From contig NZ_JAJSOK010000064.1 in the NCBI RefSeq assembly GCF_021283305.1, positions 1-45,455 of the forward strand: DNA of 45,455 nucleotides, in the 5' to 3' direction. The notes under the pieces were generated by a model that ran no database searches, was not told the origin of the DNA, and saw only the letters and a list, made by a program, of their open reading frames with translations. The DNA comes from Pseudonocardia kujensis. GTDB taxonomy: Bacteria; Actinomycetota; Actinomycetes; Mycobacteriales; Pseudonocardiaceae. Below, one piece after another: positions 39,816 through 45,455 of the stretch (the stretch's first letter is position 1; every line of letters begins with the position of its first letter). The translations under genes and the position numbers were made by a program.

Positions 39816-41024
39816 ATGCGGGACGCGGTGATCGTCGAGGCCGTCCGGACACCGGTCGGCAAGGGCAAGCCGGGGGGCGCGTACGCCGAGGTGCACCCGG
39901 TCGAGCTGCACGCGCACGCCATCCGGAGCGCCGTGGAGCGGGTACCGGGCCTGCGCCCCGGCGAGGTCGACGACGTCATCGGTGGTGTCGTCGGGCAGGT
40001 CGGCGAGCAGAGCGGCAACACCACCCGGTTCGCCGCGCTGGCTGCGGGCCTGCCGGAGTCCGTACCGGCCACGACCGTCGACCGGCAGTGCGGCAGCAGC
40101 CAGCAGGCGCTGTCGTTCGCGGCCCAGGGCGTGCTCGCCGGGGCCTACGACGTGGTCGTCGCGTCGGGCGTCGAGTCGATGTCGCACGTGCCGATCGGCA
40201 GTTCCGGGAACGTCGACGGCGCGCGGGCCGACGTGCACGGCCCGTCGATCGCCCGGATCTACCCCGGCGGGCTGATCCCGCAGGGGGTGAGCGCCGAGCT
40301 GATCGCGCGCAAGTGGGGCCTGTCCCGCGCGCAGCTCGACGAGTTCGCGCTGACCAGCCACCGACGCGCGGCGGCCGCCTGGGACCGGGGGTTCTTCGCC
40401 TCGCAGGTCGCGCCGCTGAAGGTCACGCACGCCGACGGCACCGTCACCCAGCTCGAGCGCGACGAGACGGTCCGTCCCGGCACGACCCTCGAGGCGCTCG
40501 CGGGGCTGCGGCCCGCGTTCGCCGACCCCCGATGGACCGACCGCTTCGGCGACCTCGACTGGAAGGTCACCGCGGGCAACTCCTCGCCGATCAACGACGG
40601 TTCGGCCGCCCTCGTCGTGACCACGAGCGAGATCGCGGCGCAGCGCGGCTGGCGGCCGAGGGCCCGGATCCACACCACCGTCGCGACCGGCGACGACCCG
40701 GTGCTCATGCTCACCGGCATCATCCCGGCGACGGCGAAGGTGCTGGCCCGGGCCGGGCTGACGATCGCGGACATCGACGCCTTCGAGGTCAACGAGGCGT
40801 TCTCGTCGGTCGTCCTCGCGTGGCTCGCGGAGACCGGCGCGGACCCGGCGAAGGTCAACGTCGACGGCGGCGCCATCGCGATCGGCCACCCGCTCGGCGC
40901 GAGCGGCGCCCGGCTCGCGACCACGCTGCTCGGCGTGCTCGAGCGGACCGGCGGCCGCTACGGCCTGCAGACCATGTGCGAGGCGGGCGGGACCGCCAAC
41001 GCCACCCTCATCGAGAGGCTCTGA
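39816..41024 (+). CDS. Acetyl-CoA acetyltransferase (thiolase)
   Basis: 402 residues. The nucleophilic Cys is in TVDRQCGSSQQALS, the second catalytic region is VNEAFSSVVLAW, and the His motif is AIGHPLGASGARL. The final active-site Cys is in MCEAGGTANATLI; most thiolases have a CxGGGxG form, so this end is slightly changed. It joins or splits acyl-CoA units in fatty-acid or side-chain degradation. ATG 39816 with GAGGAGG upstream. Followed after 2 nt by an SDR gene. Confidence 0.92.
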   Translation: MRDAVIVEAVRTPVGKGKPGGAYAEVHPVELHAHAIRSAVERVPGLRPGEVDDVIGGVVGQVGEQSGNTTRFAALAAGLPESVPATTVDRQCGSSQQALSFAAQGVLAGAYDVVVASGVESMSHVPIGSSGNVDGARADVHGPSIARIYPGGLIPQGVSAELIARKWGLSRAQLDEFALTSHRRAAAAWDRGFFASQVAPLKVTHADGTVTQLERDETVRPGTTLEALAGLRPAFADPRWTDRFGDLDWKVTAGNSSPINDGSAALVVTTSEIAAQRGWRPRARIHTTVATGDDPVLMLTGIIPATAKVLARAGLTIADIDAFEVNEAFSSVVLAWLAETGADPAKVNVDGGAIAIGHPLGASGARLATTLLGVLERTGGRYGLQTMCEAGGTANATLIERL

Positions 41025-41026
41025 CG

Positions 41027-41725
41027 ATGGACATCTCCGGAAGCGTCGCGCTGGTCACCGGCGCGAACCGCGGGCTCGGCCGGGAGCTCGCCGGGCAGCT
41101 GGTCGACCGCGGCGCGAAGACCGTGTACGCGGGGGTGCGGGACCCGGCGTCGGTCGCGGACGAGCGGCTGGTCCCGGTGCGGCTCGACGTCACCGACCCG
41201 GAGTCCGTCCGGCGGGCGGCCGAGTCGCTCACCGACGTCTCGCTCGTGGTCAACAACGCCGGCCGGGCGGGCGCGGGGCCGCTGCTCACGGCCGACCTCG
41301 CCGCCGTGCGGGCCGAGTGGGAGACGAACTTCCTCGGGCCGGTGCAGGTGATCAGGGCGTTCGCCCCGGTCCTCGCCCGCCACGGCGGCGGCGCGGTCGT
41401 CGACGTCCTCTCCGTGCTGTCCTGGCTGGCGCTGCCGGCCGCCGGCTCGTACGCGGCGTCGAAGGCGGCGGCGTGGTCGCTGACCAACTCGGTGCGAGCC
41501 GAGCTGCGCGGGCAGGGCACGCTCGTCGTCGGGGCGCACATGGGCTACATGGACACCGACATGACCGCCGGCCTCGACGTCGCGAAGATCCCGCCGGCGC
41601 AGGTCGCCGCACGGATCCTCGACGCCGTGGCCGTCGGCGAGGAGGAAGTCCTCGCCGACGACGTCACCCGCGGGGCGAAGCAGCTGCTGGGCGGGCCACC
41701 GGCCGCCCTCGCCCCGTCGCGCTGA
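41027..41725 (+). CDS. Short-chain dehydrogenase/reductase
   Basis: 232 residues. Cofactor motif VTGANRGLGRELA, NNAGRAG and the catalytic Ser and Tyr-x3-Lys of LSVLSWLALPAAGSYAASKAA are present. The acidic residue after the second strand that would prefer NAD is not evident: YAGVRD has Arg and suggests NADP. It overlaps functionally with the thiolase in the same unit, so a beta-oxidation-like or side-chain pathway is likely. Confidence 0.9.
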   Translation: MDISGSVALVTGANRGLGRELAGQLVDRGAKTVYAGVRDPASVADERLVPVRLDVTDPESVRRAAESLTDVSLVVNNAGRAGAGPLLTADLAAVRAEWETNFLGPVQVIRAFAPVLARHGGGAVVDVLSVLSWLALPAAGSYAASKAAAWSLTNSVRAELRGQGTLVVGAHMGYMDTDMTAGLDVAKIPPAQVAARILDAVAVGEEEVLADDVTRGAKQLLGGPPAALAPSR

Positions 41726-41752
41726 TCACCGTCGGCGTGACGGGAGCGCTGC

Positions 41753-41767
41753 CGGCGCGACGCGCCG
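41753..41767. terminator. Hairpin between the convergent SDR and methyltransferase genes
   Basis: CGGCGC-GAC-GCGCCG is a 6-bp perfect stem with a 3-nt loop lying 27 nt after the SDR stop. Confidence 0.5.
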
Positions 41768-41801
41768 ACACGCTCGCGGCGCTCACCGCCGCGCGAAGTC
41801 G

Positions 41802-42455
41802 CTACCAGGCGCGGGAGAGATCGGCATGCTGGCCGATCCAGGCGTGCATGGTGATCCCGGCGGCGACGCCGGCGTTGATCGAGCGGGTGGAGCCGAACTG
41901 GGCGATCGAGACGAGGAGATCGGCCCCGGCCCGGGCCTCCGGCGTGAGGCCCGGGCCTTCCTGCCCGAACAACAGCACGCAGTCCCGCGGCAGCGCGGCG
42001 GTCTCCAGCCGCACCGCGCCCTCGGTGTTGTCCGCGGCCACCACGACCAGCCCGTGCTCGCGCGCGAAGGCGAGCAGCCCGGCGACGGTCTCGTGGTGGT
42101 GCAGCGTCTGGTAGCGGTCGGTGACCATGGCGCCCCGGCGGTTCCACCGTCGTCGTCCGACGACGTGCACCGCGGCCGCGGCGAAGGCGTTGGCCGTGCG
42201 CACGACCGTCCCGATGTTGTGGTCGTGGCCGAAGTTCTCGATCGCCACGTGGAAGGGATGCGCCCGGGTGGCCAGCTCGGCGACCACGGACTCCCGCCGC
42301 CAGTACCGGTAGGCGTCGACGACGTTGCGCCGGTCGCCGTGCTCGAGGAGCTCGGGGTCGTAGCGCGGGTCGTCGGGCCACGGCCCCTCCCACGGGCCCA
42401 CGCCGACCTGCCCGGGCACGGCCCACTCGGTCGCCCCGGCAGCGTCCTCACTCAC
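41802..42455 (-). CDS. SpoU/TrmH family RNA 2'-O-methyltransferase
   Basis: 217 residues from GTG 42455. SPOUT motif 1 is ENFGHDHNIGTVVRTANAF, motif 2 is LLFGQEGPGLTPEA, and motif 3 is STRSINAGVAAGITMHAW. The N-terminal TEWAVPGQVGVGPWEGPWP stretch resembles M. tuberculosis Rv0380c-type proteins. It methylates a ribose in tRNA or rRNA; which site cannot be told. Confidence 0.9.
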   Translation of the reverse strand: MSEDAAGATEWAVPGQVGVGPWEGPWPDDPRYDPELLEHGDRRNVVDAYRYWRRESVVAELATRAHPFHVAIENFGHDHNIGTVVRTANAFAAAAVHVVGRRRWNRRGAMVTDRYQTLHHHETVAGLLAFAREHGLVVVAADNTEGAVRLETAALPRDCVLLFGQEGPGLTPEARAGADLLVSIAQFGSTRSINAGVAAGITMHAWIGQHADLSRAW

Positions 42456-42562
42456 CGCGCCATCGTCGCGCGCCGCACTCCCGGCTCGTGCAGGCGGGCC
42501 CCGCCGGGCGACGACCGTCCGAGATCGCACACTCGGCCGCCCGAAACCGCCGACGCGCGGGA

Positions 42563-44005
42563 TCAGGAGGTGCGCAGGCCGTACTGCGCGATCTTGCGGT
42601 AGACCGTGGCGCGGCTCATCCCGAGCAGCTCGGCGGCCTTCGTGACCGTGACGCCGGGCTCGGCGAGGCAGCGGGCGATCTCGTCGCGCTCGAGGGTCTC
42701 GATCCGGGTGAGCGTACGACTGGAGCCGCAGAGCACCTCGGGCGCGAGGTGCCGGGTGTCGACGACGTCGCTGCGGGTCACGGCCTCGCGGACCACCCGG
42801 CGCAGCTGCTCGACGTTGCCCGGCCAGGAGAAGGTCCGCATCGCCTTGACCGCGGCCGGGGTGAACCGGACCTCACGTCCGCGGGCCCGGGCACCGAGGT
42901 GTTCGGCGAGGGGGAGGACGTCGTCGGGGCGGCGGCGCAACGGCGGGACCTCGACCACGAGATCGACGAGCCGGGCGAGCGACGCCGGGATCGCCGCGGC
43001 CTCCGATGCGGTGACGGCGAGCGACGCCCGCGGCGCGGCCGCGACGATCCCCGCCAGCTCGGTGGCGGCCCACTGGGGGAGCGCGTCGACCCCGCCGGCG
43101 ATGACGCTCGTGGTCTCCTTGGCGAGCTCGGGCGTCCACAGCGCCAGCCACGCCTGGGCGTCGCGCGGGTCCGGTGGCCGGGCGTTGAGGATCCGGTGGT
43201 CGCGGTGCACGGCTCGCAGCGCGGTGCCGAGCAGGGCGGTCTTGCCCGCGCCGGCCTCGCCGACCACGGCGACGACCTGCCCGGCGCGCAGGGCCCCGAC
43301 CACCTCGTCGAACGCCGCACACCACGCCGGGCCGAGCGCAGGCGGGGCGTCGGCGCCCCGATGAGTGGAGTAGACGCGGAAGACCTCGCCGCGTGGGGTC
43401 GGCCGGGGCTCGGCGCCGCGGCCCCGGGCGAGCATGAGCGCGGTGGTGTGCCCGGCGGCCATCTGCGCGAGGGCGAGGAGCAGGCCGTCGGACTTGTCCG
43501 ACCAGGTGGTGAGGTTGACGCTGCCGACGAGCCGGCCGAAGACCGGGTCCATCACCGGCACGGCCGCGCAGGTGTAGCCCCACAGGCCGGTGCAGTAGTG
43601 CTCGTCGCCGCGCACGAGCGAGGGCGCGCGGTCGGCCAGGGCGAGGCCGAGGCCGTTGGTGCCCGCCTCCCGCTCCGAGAAGGCGAAGCCGGGGGCGAGG
43701 TAGGTCTTGTCGAGTGCGTCGACGAGCGCCTTCTCGTCGCACACGCGGCTGAGCACGAGGCCGTCGGCATCGGTGAGCATGAGGCTGACGGGCTCGCCGG
43801 CGAGCGTGTCACGCAGGCCGCGCAGCACCTCGTTGCCGCACTCGGAGAACAGCGACCGGTCGTCGACCTCGCCGGTGAAGGCCGGGTTCACCGCGTCGAG
43901 CGGGATCCCGTAGCTCTCGCTCCGCCGCCACGACGCGGACAACCGCGGGGCCACGACGCCGCCGACCCGATGAATCTCCTCCACGCGCACCTCCTCGAGC
44001 GCCAC
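42563..44005 (-). CDS. AcoR/MimR-type GAF-AAA-Fis transcriptional activator lacking GAFTGA
   Basis: 480 residues. An N-terminal RLSASWRRSESYGIP segment precedes a GAF-like sensor (EREAGTNGLGLALADRAP, YTCAAVPVMDP). A reduced AAA+ domain has Walker A GEAGAGKTALL and RTFSWPGNVEQLRRVVREAV, and a Fis-type HTH ends it (VTKAAELLGMSRATVYRKI). The GAFTGA loop needed to contact sigma-54 is absent and Walker B is degenerate (VIAGGVDALP), as expected in a lineage lacking RpoN. GTG 43984, with GAGGAGG upstream, is an alternative start. Divergent from the amidohydrolase gene it probably controls. Confidence 0.88.
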   Translation of the reverse strand: MALEEVRVEEIHRVGGVVAPRLSASWRRSESYGIPLDAVNPAFTGEVDDRSLFSECGNEVLRGLRDTLAGEPVSLMLTDADGLVLSRVCDEKALVDALDKTYLAPGFAFSEREAGTNGLGLALADRAPSLVRGDEHYCTGLWGYTCAAVPVMDPVFGRLVGSVNLTTWSDKSDGLLLALAQMAAGHTTALMLARGRGAEPRPTPRGEVFRVYSTHRGADAPPALGPAWCAAFDEVVGALRAGQVVAVVGEAGAGKTALLGTALRAVHRDHRILNARPPDPRDAQAWLALWTPELAKETTSVIAGGVDALPQWAATELAGIVAAAPRASLAVTASEAAAIPASLARLVDLVVEVPPLRRRPDDVLPLAEHLGARARGREVRFTPAAVKAMRTFSWPGNVEQLRRVVREAVTRSDVVDTRHLAPEVLCGSSRTLTRIETLERDEIARCLAEPGVTVTKAAELLGMSRATVYRKIAQYGLRTS

Positions 44006-44016
44006 CTGCCCCTCGA

Positions 44017-44027
44017 CTGTGACACAG
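44017..44027. promoter_or_regulatory. CTGTGACACAG palindrome near the activator start
   Basis: A perfect 5-bp inverted repeat (CTGTG-A-CACAG) 12 nt upstream of GTG 44005; possibly an autoregulatory site. Confidence 0.35.
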
Positions 44028-44053
44028 CGCCGGTTCGGGCCGGTGCGACCCGC

Positions 44054-44068
44054 GTCTCAGGTTGAGAC
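44054..44068. promoter_or_regulatory. GTCTCA-N3-TGAGAC palindrome, candidate activator site
   Basis: GTCTCAGGTTGAGAC is a perfect inverted repeat in the divergent gap, 33 nt upstream of a candidate -10 box for the amidohydrolase gene. The place and shape fit an upstream activator site for the Fis-type regulator; this is an inference. Confidence 0.5.
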
Positions 44069-44100
44069 TCCGATCGCCCCACCGGGGCCTTCCGGCTGCC

Positions 44101-44106
44101 TAGCGT
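44101..44106 (+). promoter_or_regulatory. Putative -10 box of the amidohydrolase operon
   Basis: TAGCGT fits TANNNT, with a leader of about 55 nt before ATG 44166. The -35 position (about 44078-44083) has no consensus, as expected for an activator-dependent promoter. Confidence 0.35.
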
Positions 44107-44165
44107 CGCCGACGACCCGAACCGCTGCCGACGACGACCGGCGACGACCAGCCAGGAGGACAACG

Positions 44166-45191
44166 ATGTACTCGAAGGACGGGGAGAACTACTTCATCGT
44201 CGACGCCCACGTGGCCCTGTGGGACGCCCGACCGGAGAACCAGCGGAACATCCACGGCAAGCAGTTCATCGACTGCTTCTACGACTACCACCGCAACCTC
44301 AGCCCGGAGTCCGAGGTCTGGCCCTACGAGGAGTTCCTCTACCAGGGCGGCGACCGGCTGATGCACGACCTGTTCGAGGTCGGGCACGTCGACCACGCGA
44401 TCTTCCAGCCCGCCGCGCTCGGCGAGTTCTACTCGGGCGGGTTCGGGCAGACCGAGGAGGCCTTCGCACTCACCGAGGCCAACCCGGACAAGCTCACCTA
44501 CAACCACTGCTGGGACCCGCGCTTCGGCGAGAGCGGGCTGCGGCAGCTCCGCGAGGACGCGAAGCGGTTCAACCTCAGGGGCGTGAAGCTCTACACCGCG
44601 GAGTGGCACGGCGAGTCCCGCGGCTGGAAGCTCGACGACCCGTGGTCCTACCGCTACCTCGAGGCCGCCCAGGAGCTGGGCATCAAGAACATCCACATCC
44701 ACAAGGGCCCGACCATCCGCCCGCTGGACCGCGACGCGTTCGACGTCGCGGACGTGGACAAGGCCGCCTCGGACTTCACCGAGCTGAACTTCGTGGTCGA
44801 GCACGTCGGCCTGCCGCGGCTCGAGGACTTCTGCTGGATCGCCACCCAGGAGCCGAACGTCCACGCAGGCCTCGCGGTCGCGATGCCGTTCATCCACACC
44901 CGGCCCAAGTACTTCGGCCAGATCATCGGTGAGCTCCTGTACTGGCTGGACGAGGACCGGATCCAGTTCTCCAGCGACTACGCGATCTGGACCCCGCGCT
45001 GGCTGGTCGAGCGGTTCGTGGACTTCCAGATCCCGGAGGAGCTGACCGAGTACGCGCCGCTGACCACCGCGCAGAAGAAGAAGATCCTCGGGCTCAACGC
45101 CGCCGCGATGTACGACATCCCGGTCCCGGCCGAGCTGCAGCTCCCGCGCAGCCTCGAGCGCACCGAGCCGCAGGCCGTGGCGGTGGCCTGA
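44166..45191 (+). CDS. Amidohydrolase of the propane-monooxygenase cluster type, altered metal motif
   Basis: 341 residues. Family features are GKQFIDCFYDYHRNLSPE, LRGVKLYTAEWHGESRGWK, IKNIHIHKGPTI, VEHVGLPRLEDFCWIATQE and FSSDYAIWTPRWLVE (the metal Asp). Recalled homologues follow prmABCD/mimABCD in propane and other gaseous-alkane oxidisers. The usual D-x-H-x-H near the N-terminus reads DAHVALWD here, so the second His is Ala. An AGGAGGACAACG precedes the ATG. Its stop shares one base with the next gene's ATG. Confidence 0.88.
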   Translation: MYSKDGENYFIVDAHVALWDARPENQRNIHGKQFIDCFYDYHRNLSPESEVWPYEEFLYQGGDRLMHDLFEVGHVDHAIFQPAALGEFYSGGFGQTEEAFALTEANPDKLTYNHCWDPRFGESGLRQLREDAKRFNLRGVKLYTAEWHGESRGWKLDDPWSYRYLEAAQELGIKNIHIHKGPTIRPLDRDAFDVADVDKAASDFTELNFVVEHVGLPRLEDFCWIATQEPNVHAGLAVAMPFIHTRPKYFGQIIGELLYWLDEDRIQFSSDYAIWTPRWLVERFVDFQIPEELTEYAPLTTAQKKKILGLNAAAMYDIPVPAELQLPRSLERTEPQAVAVA

Positions 45192-45455
45192 TGAGCACGG
45201 CCACCCTCTCCCGCCGGGAGGACGCCTGGCGGGCGCTCGACGCCGTCGTCGACCCCGAGCTCGACGAGCCGATCACGGACCTGAACTTCGTCCGGTCGCT
45301 CGACGTGACCGGGGACGACGTCGTGGTGCACCTGCGGCTGCCCACCAGCTTCTGCGCGCCGAACTTCGCGTACCTGATGGCGAGCGACGCGAAGGACGTG
45401 CTCACGGCGCTGCCGTGGAGCCGCCGCGTGGTCGTCGAGCTCGACGACCACGCGG
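45191..45455 (+). CDS. DUF59/MIP18 family iron-sulfur assembly-like protein (partial, runs off the window)
   Basis: The first 88 codons are present. They carry the DUF59 pattern DAVVDPELDEPITDLNFVRSL and the Cys motif PTSFCAPNFAYLMASDA. It starts at ATG 45191, overlapping the amidohydrolase stop by one base (TGATG). In alkane-monooxygenase clusters this gene follows the amidohydrolase and is thought to help mature the diiron or iron-sulfur enzymes. The rest lies beyond the window. Confidence 0.85.
   Translation, partial: MSTATLSRREDAWRALDAVVDPELDEPITDLNFVRSLDVTGDDVVVHLRLPTSFCAPNFAYLMASDAKDVLTALPWSRRVVVELDDHA

Overview
The window is chromosomal DNA of a very GC-rich actinobacterium. Almost every codon ends in G or C, GTG starts are common, and genes are packed with ATGA/GTGA overlaps. 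Gene content and order (WhiB4, MarP, a GH76 mannanase of the lipoarabinomannan-making group, a propane-monooxygenase-type accessory module) fit Pseudonocardiales, most likely Pseudonocardia. That genus call is an inference from recalled families; no search was run. There are no rRNA, tRNA, CRISPR, transposase or phage genes. Most of the window is a conserved core locus, with a more accessory right end.

Region 1 (1-21.4 kb) follows the M. tuberculosis Rv3671c-Rv3682 neighbourhood. It holds a class A penicillin-binding protein (ponA2), divergent whiB4, a methyltransferase, a DUF3618 protein, and a coupled pair of ArsA/Get3-like ATPases. Divergent from these runs a tightly coupled DUF4177-RidA operon that ends in two paralogous unknown proteins, the second a 1435-residue protein with a roughly 1200-residue disordered tail. 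Next come a Gfo/Idh/MocA oxidoreductase, a NUDIX-metallo-hydrolase pair, an MFS transporter, crp, a small membrane protein, and the unit nth - TlpA-like thioredoxin - CoA-pyrophosphatase NUDIX - marP - thioesterase. The theme is cell-envelope building, redox and acid stress, and DNA repair.

Region 2 (21.4-37.4 kb) follows the M. tuberculosis Rv0357c-Rv0365c neighbourhood with insertions: purA, a divergent Rv0358-position protein, DUF3151, fba, two tandem DedA proteins and a GH76 enzyme. Inserted are a 5-hydroxyisourate hydrolase, a secreted lipoprotein peptidase, a DUF6986 lyase-like protein, a PlsC acyltransferase, a resistance-type ABC-F ATPase with a structured leader, an FUSC membrane protein, and an ECF sigma factor with a small membrane partner.

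Region 3 (37.4-45.5 kb) is accessory. It contains a GlxA-type AraC regulator next to a stand-alone DJ-1/PfpI protein, a DUF1330 protein, a thiolase-SDR operon, a SpoU-type RNA methyltransferase, and at the right edge an AcoR/MimR-type activator divergent from an amidohydrolase and a DUF59 protein. In gaseous-alkane monooxygenase clusters this last pair follows the four monooxygenase genes; here those genes are not in view.

Regulation visible in the sequence: several first genes start 6-8 nt after a TANNNT -10 box (probable leaderless mRNAs), convergent gene ends carry strong hairpins, two short palindromes look like operators, and the ABC-F gene has the layout of a translational attenuator. 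The best candidates for new biology are the RidA operon with its giant disordered protein, the ABC-F leader, and the right-edge amidohydrolase whose HxH metal motif is altered.
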